A stretch of DNA of 64,000 nucleotides from Mesotoga prima MesG1.Ag.4.2 (GCF_000147715.2 NC_017934.1:434001-498000), one strand, 5' to 3'; counted from the first letter of the stretch, positions 1-8,762 are shown. Notes: generated by a model from the sequence alone, not told the origin. Translations and numbers: made by a program.

Positions 1-2289
1 ATTAACTATTATACCTGCAGTGGCTATCGCATCATTAAGCCTTTCAAGATAGTTTTTCGGCAATCCATAACGTGCTATGCACCATTCAACGGATTTCGAG
101 TCACTCTTTCTTAGGATTATCATTAAGAGTGTGTAGAACATCCTATCTTCTCCAATTAACAAAGCGTTTCTCTCTCTTCGAAGGAAATAGCGCTGGAGTC
201 TGATGTCTGTCTCTCTATCAAATTCTGTTTCGGGGAAGAGCTTCTCCATAACACCAAGGCTGGCAAGTCTTCTCAAGGCCTTGAGTGGAAGCGGCTCTTC
301 AATTGCCTTGCTCAATTCGTCTCTCAGTCTCTGCCCTGTTACCCTATCGAGATATCCTTCAGCTGCACATTGCTTGAGCAGCTCGGCGGTTCTCACTTCT
401 ATCTCGAACCCAAAGCGCTGTTCAAATCTTACGGCTCTGAGGATTCTTGTCGGGTCCTCGATGAAGCTTAGAGGGTGGAGTGCTCTTATAATCCCTTTTG
501 AAAGGTCCTTTCTCGATCCAAAGAAATCGATCAGAATTCCAAAATCCTCCTGGTTCAGTTTTATAGCCATGGCATTTATGGAGAAATCTCTCCTGTAAAG
601 ATCTTTCTTTATCGTGCTCATTTCGACCTCAGGAAGAATCGCTGGTTTCTTGTAGTATTCAGTTCTCGCCGTTGCAACGTCAATTCTCAGACCATCGTTG
701 AAGAACATGGAACTGGCGAGAAATTCCCTGTGCTCGACAATCTTAATGTTAAAGTACTTTTTGAAGGTCTCTGCAAAGAGATTGGCATTGCCTTCGACCA
801 CTATGTCTAGATCGAGATTTTTTTTGTTCAAGAGAAGATCCCTCACAAAACCTCCAACTATGTAAGTCGGCATGTTGAGCTCGCTCCCAACTGCACCGAG
901 AAATCTTAGCATGGTTACTATGCGTTTTTCGACGCGTTCCTCTATCAAATCTTCTACGGGGAATTTGGCATAGTTCTGATCACCTATCTTTTCTCCGGGA
1001 TCGATTATCCTTCTTCTTCCAAAAGTGCTCTTCAGGAGATCAGTCCGTGTCACTATTCCACTCAGGATACCACCGTCGAGGATTAGAATTGCAGTTGTAT
1101 CGTTTTCTATCATCTTATCGGTTACCGCCTGAACCGAATCGTCTACCGATGCCGTCACAAAGAAACGGTCCATCACTTCAATTATTCTTCTCGCTGCCAG
1201 TCCGTGTCTAATGGCTTTTTCGGTATTCCTGTATTTGGCTATACCTACAAGCTTTTCCTGATCAACTACCGGCAGAGTGTGATGACCCGTTCTCTGCATG
1301 ATTTTGAAGACATCTTCAACCTTCATCTCTGCAAGAGCGGTTCTGACCGGTGAAGACATAATATCTCTTACTTTAATGAGGCGTTCAATGTTGTTTTCGA
1401 AGTTTTTTATGATTTTTTCTTCGGCTTCTGCTGACGTGCAGTTTTCAAAGTAACCAAGTGTGTATGATCCGCCGCTGTTTCTTTGCACACCATCGAGCTC
1501 GGCAGTGTCGAGATTCATGTATTTCGATCTTAGAGTGTAATATACTCGATTGTTGGTTTCGAGAAGGACAACTAGATTCTCTACGCCAAGAAAGGACCAG
1601 AGTTTTTCTACCACGAGGCTAAGCCCTCCCGGCAGAAAGTCTCTTCTTGCAGATGCGATGTTGATCTCTACCCCTCTGATCGATGTCCTTCTCAAACCCA
1701 GTATCAGTGATTCTATGAGCCTCTGTTGTGAAGCGCTCAGCTTGTAGCCCGAGTAGATTCCAAGATCGTCCGGCCGTGCGCCTAGATCGATAAGCCATGC
1801 GGCAGTACTCAGATCTTGTGCTCTGGTAGAGGCATGAGTGAAATTTCCGGTTTCCCTGTAGATTGCTGTCGCAAATAGGGTTGCCTCATTTCTGGATATT
1901 TCCTTCTTCTTTTTCCTCAGTTGATTGCACATGAGAGTGGTACAAGCTCCAAGATCCTTGAAAATTCCTTTTTGTGTTTCACTCAAGCTTGTCCTGTGAT
2001 GGTCGTAAAACTTCACGTCGGTATTTCTTTGAATAGACTGTTGTAGAGAAGCGGGAATTCTTTTTAGATCAGATGTATCAACGATTATCAAAGAGGAGAG
2101 ATTGGAAATCCGTATCTCATTTACGTAATAAAATGAAAGCAACAGGCTTTTAGATGACAGAAAACGTTTCAATGCGGGAACCAGCTGTCCCCCAAACACA
2201 ATCATGTGGTCGGGATATATCTTCTGCGCAGCAACAGCGGATGCAAATGCATCGAAATCGGGATTACGATGTGTCGTTATTACCTTCAA
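1..2289 (-). CDS. DHH / CBS / tRNA nucleotidyltransferase (CCA-adding or poly(A) polymerase-like) fusion, partial
   Basis: The gene runs off the left edge; 763 codons are visible. The start is TTG at 2289, preceded by GAGGTGGAG on the minus strand, and it overlaps the response regulator gene by 26 bases. The order of domains is an N-terminal DHH phosphoesterase (THRNPDFDAFAS at the N-terminus, YDHHRTS near residue 90), then a paired CBS region (about residues 300-440), then a class II nucleotidyltransferase head with GGFVRDLLL followed by LDLDIVVEG, and RRDFSINAMA, the usual signatures of CCA-adding enzymes and bacterial poly(A) polymerases. Long fusions of this architecture are known in Thermotogota and related phyla and probably act in tRNA 3' end maturation. 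The missing part is the C-terminal body. Whether the product adds CCA, A or CC cannot be told from what is visible. It is the last visible gene of the minus-strand operon that starts at 6067. Confidence 0.9.
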   Translation of the reverse strand, partial: MKVITTHRNPDFDAFASAVAAQKIYPDHMIVFGGQLVPALKRFLSSKSLLLSFYYVNEIRISNLSSLIIVDTSDLKRIPASLQQSIQRNTDVKFYDHHRTSLSETQKGIFKDLGACTTLMCNQLRKKKKEISRNEATLFATAIYRETGNFTHASTRAQDLSTAAWLIDLGARPDDLGIYSGYKLSASQQRLIESLILGLRRTSIRGVEINIASARRDFLPGGLSLVVEKLWSFLGVENLVVLLETNNRVYYTLRSKYMNLDTAELDGVQRNSGGSYTLGYFENCTSAEAEEKIIKNFENNIERLIKVRDIMSSPVRTALAEMKVEDVFKIMQRTGHHTLPVVDQEKLVGIAKYRNTEKAIRHGLAARRIIEVMDRFFVTASVDDSVQAVTDKMIENDTTAILILDGGILSGIVTRTDLLKSTFGRRRIIDPGEKIGDQNYAKFPVEDLIEERVEKRIVTMLRFLGAVGSELNMPTYIVGGFVRDLLLNKKNLDLDIVVEGNANLFAETFKKYFNIKIVEHREFLASSMFFNDGLRIDVATARTEYYKKPAILPEVEMSTIKKDLYRRDFSINAMAIKLNQEDFGILIDFFGSRKDLSKGIIRALHPLSFIEDPTRILRAVRFEQRFGFEIEVRTAELLKQCAAEGYLDRVTGQRLRDELSKAIEEPLPLKALRRLASLGVMEKLFPETEFDRETDIRLQRYFLRRERNALLIGEDRMFYTLLMIILRKSDSKSVEWCIARYGLPKNYLERLNDAIATAGIIVN

Positions 2290-3610
2290 GATTGCTCCAC
2301 CTCTTCAGTTTCTCGTAAAGCGTACTCTTACTTATCTGGAGTATCGAAGCCGCCTTTGTTTTGTTTCCGTTCTGTCGGTCTATCAACCAACTGATGTAGC
2401 GTCTTTCCAGCTCATCTAGGGAGACCTCTCTGAATCTGAAATCCTGGTCATCTGCTTGCTCCACTTCAGGAAAGGCAAAGCTGGAAACACCTTCAAAGCT
2501 TCCGTTGACTGCGAGAATTGATAAAAGTCTGTTTCGAAGCTCTCGAATGTTTCCGGGCCAGTCATATGCTTTCATCTTATTCATGAAATCCTCTGGAATC
2601 GTCGGTGGTTTCTTCATTCCAAGCTCCTCACAGAGCCTCGGCAAAAAGTGATGGATCAGAATCGGGATATCCTCACGTTTTTCTCTTAGCGGATCTATCT
2701 TAATCTTCACGACGTTCAATCTGTAGTAGAGATCACTCCTGAAGTTTCCTTTCGAAACTTCTACCTCAAGATCTCTATTTGTGGCTGCGATTACTCTTAG
2801 GTCAAGCTTTCGGGATGTGGTGCCCCCAAGCCTCTGGCTGGAGGATGTCTCGAGGACCCTCAGAAGTTTCACCTGCATTGGAAGGGGCATCTCGGATATT
2901 TCGTCAAGGAAAAGTGTTCCGCGGTGGGACTCTTCTATCAAACCCGGTTTTGAATTCATGGCACCCGTGAAGGAGCCCTTTTCGTAGCCGAAAAGCTCAC
3001 TCTCAAAAAGATTTTCCGGTATTGCACCACAGTTTATGGGGACAAACTTTCCTCGTCCACTTTTCTGGTGTATAGATCTCGCAACCACTTCCTTTCCAGT
3101 GCCGCTTTCTCCCTCAAGAAGCACCGTGACTTTCTTTGGTGCGATTGCTGCGATCATTTGCTTCAGCTCGAGAATATTTTTGCTCTTTCCGATTATCTCT
3201 ACGGAGGGTTCAGTAGTCACCAAGTCGGCCAGACTATCCCTTTCCCTTGAAACCTCCGAGAACTCAATTGCCCTCTTAACTTCGAGAAGCGCATGGTTTA
3301 GATCAAAGGGCTTCTCTAGAAAATTGAAAGCGCCTTTTTTGACTGCATCTATTGCAGTGTTTATGTCTCCATGAGCGGAGACAACTATCACCGGCGAACT
3401 GAGTGCGGCTTCGGAAATTATGTCTAACCCCGATCCATCGGGAAGTCTGACGTCCAGTATCAAACAATCGAAGACCTCTTCAGAGATCTGCTTCAGCGTC
3501 TGCTCGAGATTGTAGACCTGAACTACTTCGTATCCCTCTTCTTCTAGCGCAGCGCCCAGGAGACCGTTAAAGGCCAGATCATCATCAACCACAAGGACTT
3601 TGCGCTTCAT
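2264..3610 (-). CDS. sigma54-interacting response regulator (NtrC family)
   Basis: 448 residues in the classic NtrC order. The receiver domain (1-115) has acidic residues 9-11, phosphoacceptor D53, S78 and K100. The AAA+ sigma54-activation domain (about 138-370) has Walker A GESGTGKE at 167-174, a GSFTGA loop at 212-217 (a Ser variant of GAFTGA) and Walker B LFLDE at 233-237. A Fis-type helix-turn-helix closes the protein (about 413-438). It should hydrolyse ATP to open sigma54 promoters when phosphorylated by the kinase encoded just upstream. The start is ATG with AGGAGGC ahead of it, and the gene overlaps the kinase by 26 bases, so the pair is co-translated. No sigma54 promoter for it to act on was recognised in this window. 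Confidence 0.93.
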   Translation of the reverse strand: MKRKVLVVDDDLAFNGLLGAALEEEGYEVVQVYNLEQTLKQISEEVFDCLILDVRLPDGSGLDIISEAALSSPVIVVSAHGDINTAIDAVKKGAFNFLEKPFDLNHALLEVKRAIEFSEVSRERDSLADLVTTEPSVEIIGKSKNILELKQMIAAIAPKKVTVLLEGESGTGKEVVARSIHQKSGRGKFVPINCGAIPENLFESELFGYEKGSFTGAMNSKPGLIEESHRGTLFLDEISEMPLPMQVKLLRVLETSSSQRLGGTTSRKLDLRVIAATNRDLEVEVSKGNFRSDLYYRLNVVKIKIDPLREKREDIPILIHHFLPRLCEELGMKKPPTIPEDFMNKMKAYDWPGNIRELRNRLLSILAVNGSFEGVSSFAFPEVEQADDQDFRFREVSLDELERRYISWLIDRQNGNKTKAASILQISKSTLYEKLKRWSNLEGNNDTS

Positions 3611-4895
3611 CTAATTGCCTCCTGAAGGTTAATACAAATACTGTTCCTTTCCCTTTTACACTTCTCATTTTCAATCTTACATCGTTTTCCTCGCAGAAAT
3701 TGTGGACTAGGTACAGTCCAAGTCCCGATCCCTCGGTCTTAGTTGAAAAGAAGGGCTTGAATACTTTCTGCAAATTGGTCGGGTCGATTCCCTTTCCCGT
3801 ATCGGCAACGATCAGTGTCAAGTATTCTTTTGAGGCTCTAACTTTTGCGATAATGGAGGTTTCTGAAGGCAGACCGGCTTCGACGGCATTCATGAAGAGG
3901 TTCTTGATAACATTCTCAAGCCTTCCGCGCTGCGCCAAGACCAGCCCTTTTTCGAGCGAGATTATTCTAAAATCTATCTTTCTTTCCTGAAAGATCGAGG
4001 ACATGAAGGTCGCGACTTTCATAACCTGCTCAGAAAGATCGACCACGTCGAATTCCTCTCCATACCTGAAAATCTGTAGGATTCCACCTACCCTACCTTG
4101 AAAGGCATTTAGCTCCTTTTCAAGTGTATCAATGTACTCTGGTTTTCCCGTTCTCCTGTAAAGATCAAGCGCAAGCCTAACATTTGCCAGCGGTTGCTTG
4201 AGACCATGCGCGAGATCGGCTACTGTTTGCGCATCGACAGCATATCTTCTCGTTTTTTCCAGAAGCTGTTTTGTCTTCCACTGACTGGTCATATCGGTAA
4301 GGGTTAGCAGATAACCGCTTTTCTGCTTATGGACAACCGACACAAGGTATCGCTTGCCGAGTTTCTTGCTATAGACTTCATACTGACCTTCTTGAAGCGG
4401 AAAAATCAAACCTGTCCTTCTTGCAAATCTATCTATCCGGAGATATCTTCCTTGCTGACTACCGTAAGAGAAGCTCTTTGTGAACGCGTCGTTGACGAGA
4501 TCAAAATTTCCGTTCTCGTCCACTGAAGCAACGGAAATCTCCAGGGTGTTCAGAAGCTCTGAATAATCCCTGTACAGTCTTTCGTAATAATTTCTTTCCT
4601 CTTCAATTTGAAATGAAAGACTTCTGTAGAAGCCGTAAATCTGATTGAACTGCCCTTCAAGTTCACCGATTGATTTTCTCTCGCCTGTTTGTACAAGCCT
4701 AACTAGCCTCTCCAACTGTCTTACCAGAGCAAAATAGACGGATGCTAACGCCGCAAGAGAAAGAAGAGCAATCAAAACCACTCGATCAAGACTGAACCCT
4801 TCAATGAAAGAATAGATAAGCCCAGTTCCCAGCACCACACCACCAACAATGTAATGGTAGCCGGGTTTGAAAAGGCCTCCGTCAAGTTTTGACAA
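3585..4895 (-). CDS. membrane sensor histidine kinase
   Basis: 436 residues. Two hydrophobic segments (about 12-31 and 38-58) suggest a membrane anchor with almost no periplasmic loop, so the signal is probably sensed in the membrane or the cytoplasm. A PAS-like domain follows (about 112-200), then HisKA with the phosphoacceptor H230 in DLAHGLKQPLANVR, then a HATPase domain with the N box (NLFMNAVEAG), DTGKGI and FSTKTEGSGLGL. The TTG start at 4895 lies inside the SAM hydrolase gene (14-base overlap) and its SD is distant, which suggests translational coupling. The natural partner is the NtrC-type regulator immediately downstream. The input signal is unknown; the neighbouring SAM hydrolase is the only hint. 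Confidence 0.9.
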   Translation of the reverse strand: MSKLDGGLFKPGYHYIVGGVVLGTGLIYSFIEGFSLDRVVLIALLSLAALASVYFALVRQLERLVRLVQTGERKSIGELEGQFNQIYGFYRSLSFQIEEERNYYERLYRDYSELLNTLEISVASVDENGNFDLVNDAFTKSFSYGSQQGRYLRIDRFARRTGLIFPLQEGQYEVYSKKLGKRYLVSVVHKQKSGYLLTLTDMTSQWKTKQLLEKTRRYAVDAQTVADLAHGLKQPLANVRLALDLYRRTGKPEYIDTLEKELNAFQGRVGGILQIFRYGEEFDVVDLSEQVMKVATFMSSIFQERKIDFRIISLEKGLVLAQRGRLENVIKNLFMNAVEAGLPSETSIIAKVRASKEYLTLIVADTGKGIDPTNLQKVFKPFFSTKTEGSGLGLYLVHNFCEENDVRLKMRSVKGKGTVFVLTFRRQLDEAQSPCG

Positions 4896-5664
4896 TTGTT
4901 ATGGGTTCCCCTTCCTCAATGGCGAGGAGCTCCCGGGCACTTCCCTTGTTCACGGTGATTTCTAGGAAGCCGCTTGAATCGAAATGGGCAAGCAAATTTC
5001 CGGGATTCACATCGTAATAAGTATTTCCGAATGTAGCTTTGAAAGGTTTTCTGCCCTTTCCAATTTCAAGAATTTCTCCTTCTTCAAAATCATTAGCGAG
5101 AGCCTCTGGAACATTCGTTTCCAGGTTACCGAAATTATCGTAGAAGGCAACCTCCCCAGAGAGTACATTTCCTTCTCTGGCAGGTTTCTTGTATTTAAGA
5201 TATTCGAAGCTCATTAGTCTAGAACCGAGTTTAGCCGGTTCTACGCCTGCATCGACATGGGCTGCAACGGGCGCGAAAATGTCTCTTCCATGGAAGCTCC
5301 GGGAATTTCCCCTGTGGTACTCTCTATTTTCCAGCTCTCGTATTTCGTGGATTCCGTACTCTTCGGCAGCAAGTGTGAACAAACCATTGTCCGGTCCAAC
5401 AAGGCGTCTTCCATCTTTCAAAACCATCATTATTGGCTTTCTTGATGTCCCTACCCCAGGATCAACGACTGCTAGAAAGACTGCATCTGCCGGAAGATCC
5501 TTTATTGCCCTTTGCAAGACATAAGCACCGTGTCTTATGCTGTAAGGTCTAATATCATGACATATATCTATTATTTCCACCATTCTATTTATTTCTCTCA
5601 TCACGACTTTAGTCACGCCGACATAGTAGCTGTTTGATCCCCAGTCAGTAAGAAAAGCAATCAT
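4882..5664 (-). CDS. S-adenosyl-L-methionine hydrolase (SAM hydroxide adenosyltransferase, DUF62)
   Basis: 260 residues from the ATG at 5664, which follows GGAGGG by eight bases; an in-frame extension upstream has no SD and overlaps the previous gene. The protein starts MIAFLTDWG and contains DPGVGT, GPDNGLF and FHGRDIFAPVAAH, the signature blocks of the SAM hydroxide adenosyltransferase / fluorinase superfamily. Family members that use water cleave S-adenosylmethionine to adenosine and methionine; the halogen-using ones are rare. The halide-loop insertion of fluorinases is not evident, so the hydrolase is the better call. It sits one base after the GIY-YIG gene stop and overlaps the histidine kinase start, so it is part of the operon with the two-component pair. 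Confidence 0.9.
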   Translation of the reverse strand: MIAFLTDWGSNSYYVGVTKVVMREINRMVEIIDICHDIRPYSIRHGAYVLQRAIKDLPADAVFLAVVDPGVGTSRKPIMMVLKDGRRLVGPDNGLFTLAAEEYGIHEIRELENREYHRGNSRSFHGRDIFAPVAAHVDAGVEPAKLGSRLMSFEYLKYKKPAREGNVLSGEVAFYDNFGNLETNVPEALANDFEEGEILEIGKGRKPFKATFGNTYYDVNPGNLLAHFDSSGFLEITVNKGSARELLAIEEGEPITIVKT

Positions 5665-5665
5665 T

Positions 5666-6067
5666 CTAATCCCTCCATTTGCCAACAATTGAAGAAAACA
5701 CTTTTTCGATACAACCGAATCCGACCCTGTATAGATTCGAATCTGTTTTACAGTCAGAAGCACCGAAGCCAGGAACAGCAATACAGTAGTTTGAGATCAG
5801 ATTTGAAAGTTCCTCTTCGTTACTTGTCTTTGCCGGAAGAAGCAGAACCGCAAGAACTTCAGCCTTCTCTCTAAGGAAATCTATATGCCAGTGCTTCTTC
5901 TTTTCTTCTAAGAGGTGCCTCTTAACCCTTTCCGTCAGTGAGTTCATTGCCGATCCAACATATAAGTAGTATCCCGATTCAAGATGCCACTTTTTTTTGC
6001 TCGAAGATACCTCTGCCGCTTCTCTGAGAAAAAGCAAGACAATGTAATCACCCTTATTGTAATCCAT
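5666..6067 (-). CDS. GIY-YIG-like protein of the DUF123 (Uri) type
   Basis: 133 residues starting MDYNKGDYIV. The stretch SGYYLYVGSAMNSLTERVKRH is the GIY-YIG core of the DUF123 family (YYLYVGSA with the conserved Arg-His that follows), and HWHIDFL further on is also typical. Some relatives are nucleases or anti-restriction-like proteins, but the function of this branch is not established. A longer in-frame reading upstream only reflects the opposite-strand racemase gene. The ATG at 6067 has no SD; a TATAAT box ends nine bases upstream, so the mRNA may be leaderless. It is the first gene of the minus-strand operon that continues with SAM hydrolase, kinase and regulator. Confidence 0.8.
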   Translation of the reverse strand: MDYNKGDYIVLLFLREAAEVSSSKKKWHLESGYYLYVGSAMNSLTERVKRHLLEEKKKHWHIDFLREKAEVLAVLLLPAKTSNEEELSNLISNYCIAVPGFGASDCKTDSNLYRVGFGCIEKVFSSIVGKWRD

Positions 6068-6076
6068 AATGTAGAT

Positions 6077-6082
6077 ATTATA
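6077..6082 (-). promoter_or_regulatory. -10 box TATAAT of the 6067 operon, probable leaderless start
   Basis: On the minus strand TATAAT is separated from the ATG at 6067 by nine bases. Transcription would therefore start about two or three bases before the ATG. No SD is present. The -35 region is weak (GGTTCT at a 17-base spacing). Confidence 0.45.
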
Positions 6083-6112
6083 CGACAGCAAACCTGCCAA
6101 GAACCATTTGCT

Positions 6113-6141
6113 CTGAAATGAAAAGGTGTACAATGTATAAT
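6113..6141 (+). promoter_or_regulatory. promoter of the racemase-GNAT pair
   Basis: CTGAAA at 6113-6118 and TATAAT at 6136-6141 are 17 bases apart. Together with the 6077 box this makes a divergent promoter region between 6067 and 6159. Confidence 0.6.
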
Positions 6142-6158
6142 TTGTTGAGGTGATTTCC

Positions 6159-7220
6159 TTGGCAAAAGTTGTGGTTAATACCGTGAGCATAGGGGCCAAT
6201 GCGAAAAGAGTTAGAGAACTGGCCGAAGTTAATGGGGTAGAAATCGCAGCGGTTACGAAAGTTGTGTGTGGAGACCCGACGATAGCATCTATACTGTTGA
6301 ATAGTGGAGTAAAGGAAATCGGCGAATCCAGGTTGGAAAACATTTCCAGAATTACGAATGCTGGAATTGATTCTGATTTTCTTTTGTTAAGACTTCCCGA
6401 GAGATCAAAATTCAGAGAAGTGTTGGATAATGTAGACACCGTGCTCATTGGAGATCTTGATTCATTGAGCAAGCTTTATGAACTCTCATCTGAAACAGGG
6501 CAAGAAGTGAATTTCATATACATGATCGATACGGGAGACCTTAGAGAGGGAGTTATGTATTACGAGGCGGAATCGGTTTTGGAGAAAGCATTCGAAATTG
6601 CCGGTGAAAACCTTGAAGGAATTGGAACCAATCTTGGATGCTTTGGGGGCGTAATTGCAACTCCAAAGAAATTCGAGATTCTTCTTTCTTTAGGTGAGTT
6701 CCTTAGAAAAAAGACTGGCTATTCATTGAGAAGATACTCTGCCGGGAATACTGCGTCACTGCCTCTTCTCGAAAAAGGGATAGTTCCGAAAGGTATAAAC
6801 CATTTCAGATTGGGAGAGTCGATTCTTTGTGGGACCGATGTTACGAACAACAGAGAGGTTCCTGGAACACTGCAGGATACGTTTACACTGTATGGGGAAG
6901 TAATCGAAATAGCGGAAAAGCCATCCGTACCGATAGGCGAAATAGGTCGTGATGCTTTTGGAAGAATCCCCCATTTTGAAGACAAGGGGAAGAGAATAAA
7001 GGCGATACTGGATCTTGGAGAACAGGATGTTCTTCCCTCAGGATTGACGCCACTTGTCGGGGGATGTGAAGTGCTACACGCTTCGAGTGATCACCTGATA
7101 GTCGACGTGACCGAGTCCGAAAAGTCTTTTTCTGTAGGGGATTCGATTGGCTTCAGAATGTCGTACGGTGCGCTGCTAAGAGTGATGACCTCACCGTATA
7201 TAAGGAAGGTTTACGAATGA
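6159..7220 (+). CDS. alanine/ornithine racemase family PLP enzyme (fold III)
   Basis: 353 residues. The start chosen is TTG at 6159 because GAGGTG lies six bases upstream; the in-frame GTG at 6150 falls inside that SD. The N-terminal AAVTKVVCGD carries the Lys expected to hold PLP, and the barrel ends with a C-terminal beta domain as in alanine racemase. The family (YhfX / ornithine racemase) differs from the canonical Alr encoded at 23682 and includes enzymes acting on ornithine or other basic amino acids. The substrate cannot be read from the sequence. The stop codon overlaps the start of the next gene in an ATGA, so the GNAT protein is its likely partner. Confidence 0.85.
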   Translation: MAKVVVNTVSIGANAKRVRELAEVNGVEIAAVTKVVCGDPTIASILLNSGVKEIGESRLENISRITNAGIDSDFLLLRLPERSKFREVLDNVDTVLIGDLDSLSKLYELSSETGQEVNFIYMIDTGDLREGVMYYEAESVLEKAFEIAGENLEGIGTNLGCFGGVIATPKKFEILLSLGEFLRKKTGYSLRRYSAGNTASLPLLEKGIVPKGINHFRLGESILCGTDVTNNREVPGTLQDTFTLYGEVIEIAEKPSVPIGEIGRDAFGRIPHFEDKGKRIKAILDLGEQDVLPSGLTPLVGGCEVLHASSDHLIVDVTESEKSFSVGDSIGFRMSYGALLRVMTSPYIRKVYE

Positions 7221-8032
7221 TAAGGCGCCTTCAAAAGTGTGATGGAGAAAGAGTAAGAGAGATCGTAAAGACGATCTGGGAGGGTGATGACTACATTCCT
7301 CATGTCTTCGAAAAATGGGTTGAAGACCCTTCATGCCACTTCATGGGACTCTGGAAAGACGGGACATTAGTAGGAATAGATAATCTCAGACTCTTAAGCG
7401 ATAAAGTGGGCTGGATGGAAGGAATGAGAATAGATCCTGCTCTTCAGGGCAAAGGGTTTGGCAAGGAACTCGGAAAACAAACCCTGGCCATTGCGAAGAG
7501 AATCGGGCTCGAAAGGCTTTACTTTGCGACCTATTTCGACAATACTGCCTCGATCAGAATGAATGAAGCCTTCGGTTTCAACCGCATAGGTGTTTTCACA
7601 AACCTTGAAAGTGAGGTAGGAGATATCTCAGATTCTTCCTTCGCTTTTAATGTGGATTCAGAGATTCCTGAAATTCTCGATCATGTAAGTGAAGACTGGG
7701 CTTTTCTCCCTAAGGAAATTCCAGACAAAGCGAGATTCCTAATTCAGCCAACTAGGATTCACGATGGGGATAACTGGGCAGTTCTTTCCAAAAATTCGAA
7801 ATCTGAAAGCTGCGTGGACATCAATTACATCTCAATAGTGGAAGAACGGAAAGCCAGGTCCTTCGTGCATGGGCTGAAGTGCTATGCACAGTCGAAAGGG
7901 TTTGAACGGGTCCATACAATGGTGAGGGAGGACCTCGATTTGGAGCCTTTCTTGTACAATGGATTCAAACCTTTCGAAAGAGTAAGGGATGTCTTCCTTT
8001 ATTTTGCGGACAGCTCGGTTCTTGAGATTTGA
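7217..8032 (+). CDS. GNAT-family acetyltransferase
   Basis: 271 residues. The N-terminal half is a recognisable GNAT fold: MRIDPALQGKGFGKEL is the beta4-alpha3 acetyl-CoA loop (Q-x-x-G-x-G), followed by LERLYFATYFDNTASIRM and NEAFGFNR, the usual end of the domain. The C-terminal half (from about residue 140) looks like a second, degenerate GNAT fold without a clear acetyl-CoA loop. It overlaps the racemase stop by four bases and is probably translationally coupled to it. Coupling to an amino-acid racemase suggests an amino acid or derivative as acceptor, which is inference only. Confidence 0.82.
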   Translation: MIRRLQKCDGERVREIVKTIWEGDDYIPHVFEKWVEDPSCHFMGLWKDGTLVGIDNLRLLSDKVGWMEGMRIDPALQGKGFGKELGKQTLAIAKRIGLERLYFATYFDNTASIRMNEAFGFNRIGVFTNLESEVGDISDSSFAFNVDSEIPEILDHVSEDWAFLPKEIPDKARFLIQPTRIHDGDNWAVLSKNSKSESCVDINYISIVEERKARSFVHGLKCYAQSKGFERVHTMVREDLDLEPFLYNGFKPFERVRDVFLYFADSSVLEI

Positions 8033-8762
8033 CTCCCAGCAGAAATGGCTTGAATGAATCCGTTGGTCGGTATTACTCTTGATTCTAATATATCTACGTC
8101 GGTCGCTCCTACACATCGATGTCTCTATATTAAGCATTACGCAAACAAGAGATGATTAACGACAGTTCTATGCAAATGAACTCTTGGCTATGATCCGAAT
8201 TTCTTGTCTAAATCGTGAAGTTCAAAGGTTATGAATCACTAATTTGGAAGGACATTACATGGATGTGAGGCAGGCACAATTGAGAATTCATAGTCATCTC
8301 TCGTATAATTTCCCTTTAACCTTCATCGATACGATTGTGCACCTCAGAAAGAGGAACTGCATTCTTTGTAAAGGCGGACAGGAAAGTTGAGAGTGACAAG
8401 CGAATTCGGTTCATTGCCCTGCCCGTGTGTCTTCTGAGTTAGTGCAAAGTGAAAAAACATGAAAGACACCTCCCTATACTTGGGGACTTTGTCCGAAGCA
8501 AGAGACTGCGTTTTTGTGAGCTCGAGAGACTACTAAGAAACTAAGTACCTCCCTATTTCCTTTTCTCTTACATTCTAAGTCACTCTTGGCCGGGTCTAGA
8601 GCCGATTGGGTTTCCTTCGTTGAGTCATAGTCTCAAGAAATCAGAGCGGATTTGTACTTGAGAATCGGCCTATCGAGATCCTCGGCAGTCTAACACGAAA
8701 GACTTTGTGATTACCTGGGGTTGTATTATGGCTTAAGGCAGAAGATCGTATCGGAAATCAGA
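8033..8762. other. 730-base stretch without a convincing gene
   Basis: Both strands are broken by stops. The only gene-like signal is a 38-codon minus-strand reading frame behind a strong SD (listed separately). A second GGGAGGT motif on the minus strand (about 8548) is not followed by a start codon. Short inverted repeats exist (TTGAG/CTCAA near 8620, AGTCT/AGACT near 8690) but have no T-run. It may hold decayed sequence. Confidence 0.5.
8344..8460 (-). CDS. possible 38-residue small protein, doubtful
   Basis: On the minus strand GGGAGGTG stands six bases before an ATG at 8460, and the frame stays open for 38 codons to a TGA at 8344. The peptide begins MFFHFALTQKTHGQGNEP and shows no recognisable motif. 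Only the SD supports it; codon use and composition are not convincing and no clear promoter or terminator frames it. Confidence 0.22.
   Translation of the reverse strand: MFFHFALTQKTHGQGNEPNSLVTLNFPVRLYKECSSSF

Noticed and set aside
6085-6105. TTGGCA...TTTGCTG on the minus strand as a sigma54 -24/-12 promoter
   Set aside because: The GG and GC elements are about three bases too close for sigma54.
6068-6472. Long in-frame minus-strand extension upstream of the GIY-YIG gene
   Set aside because: It is the antisense of the racemase gene, has biased composition and no SD; the domain begins after the ATG at 6067.
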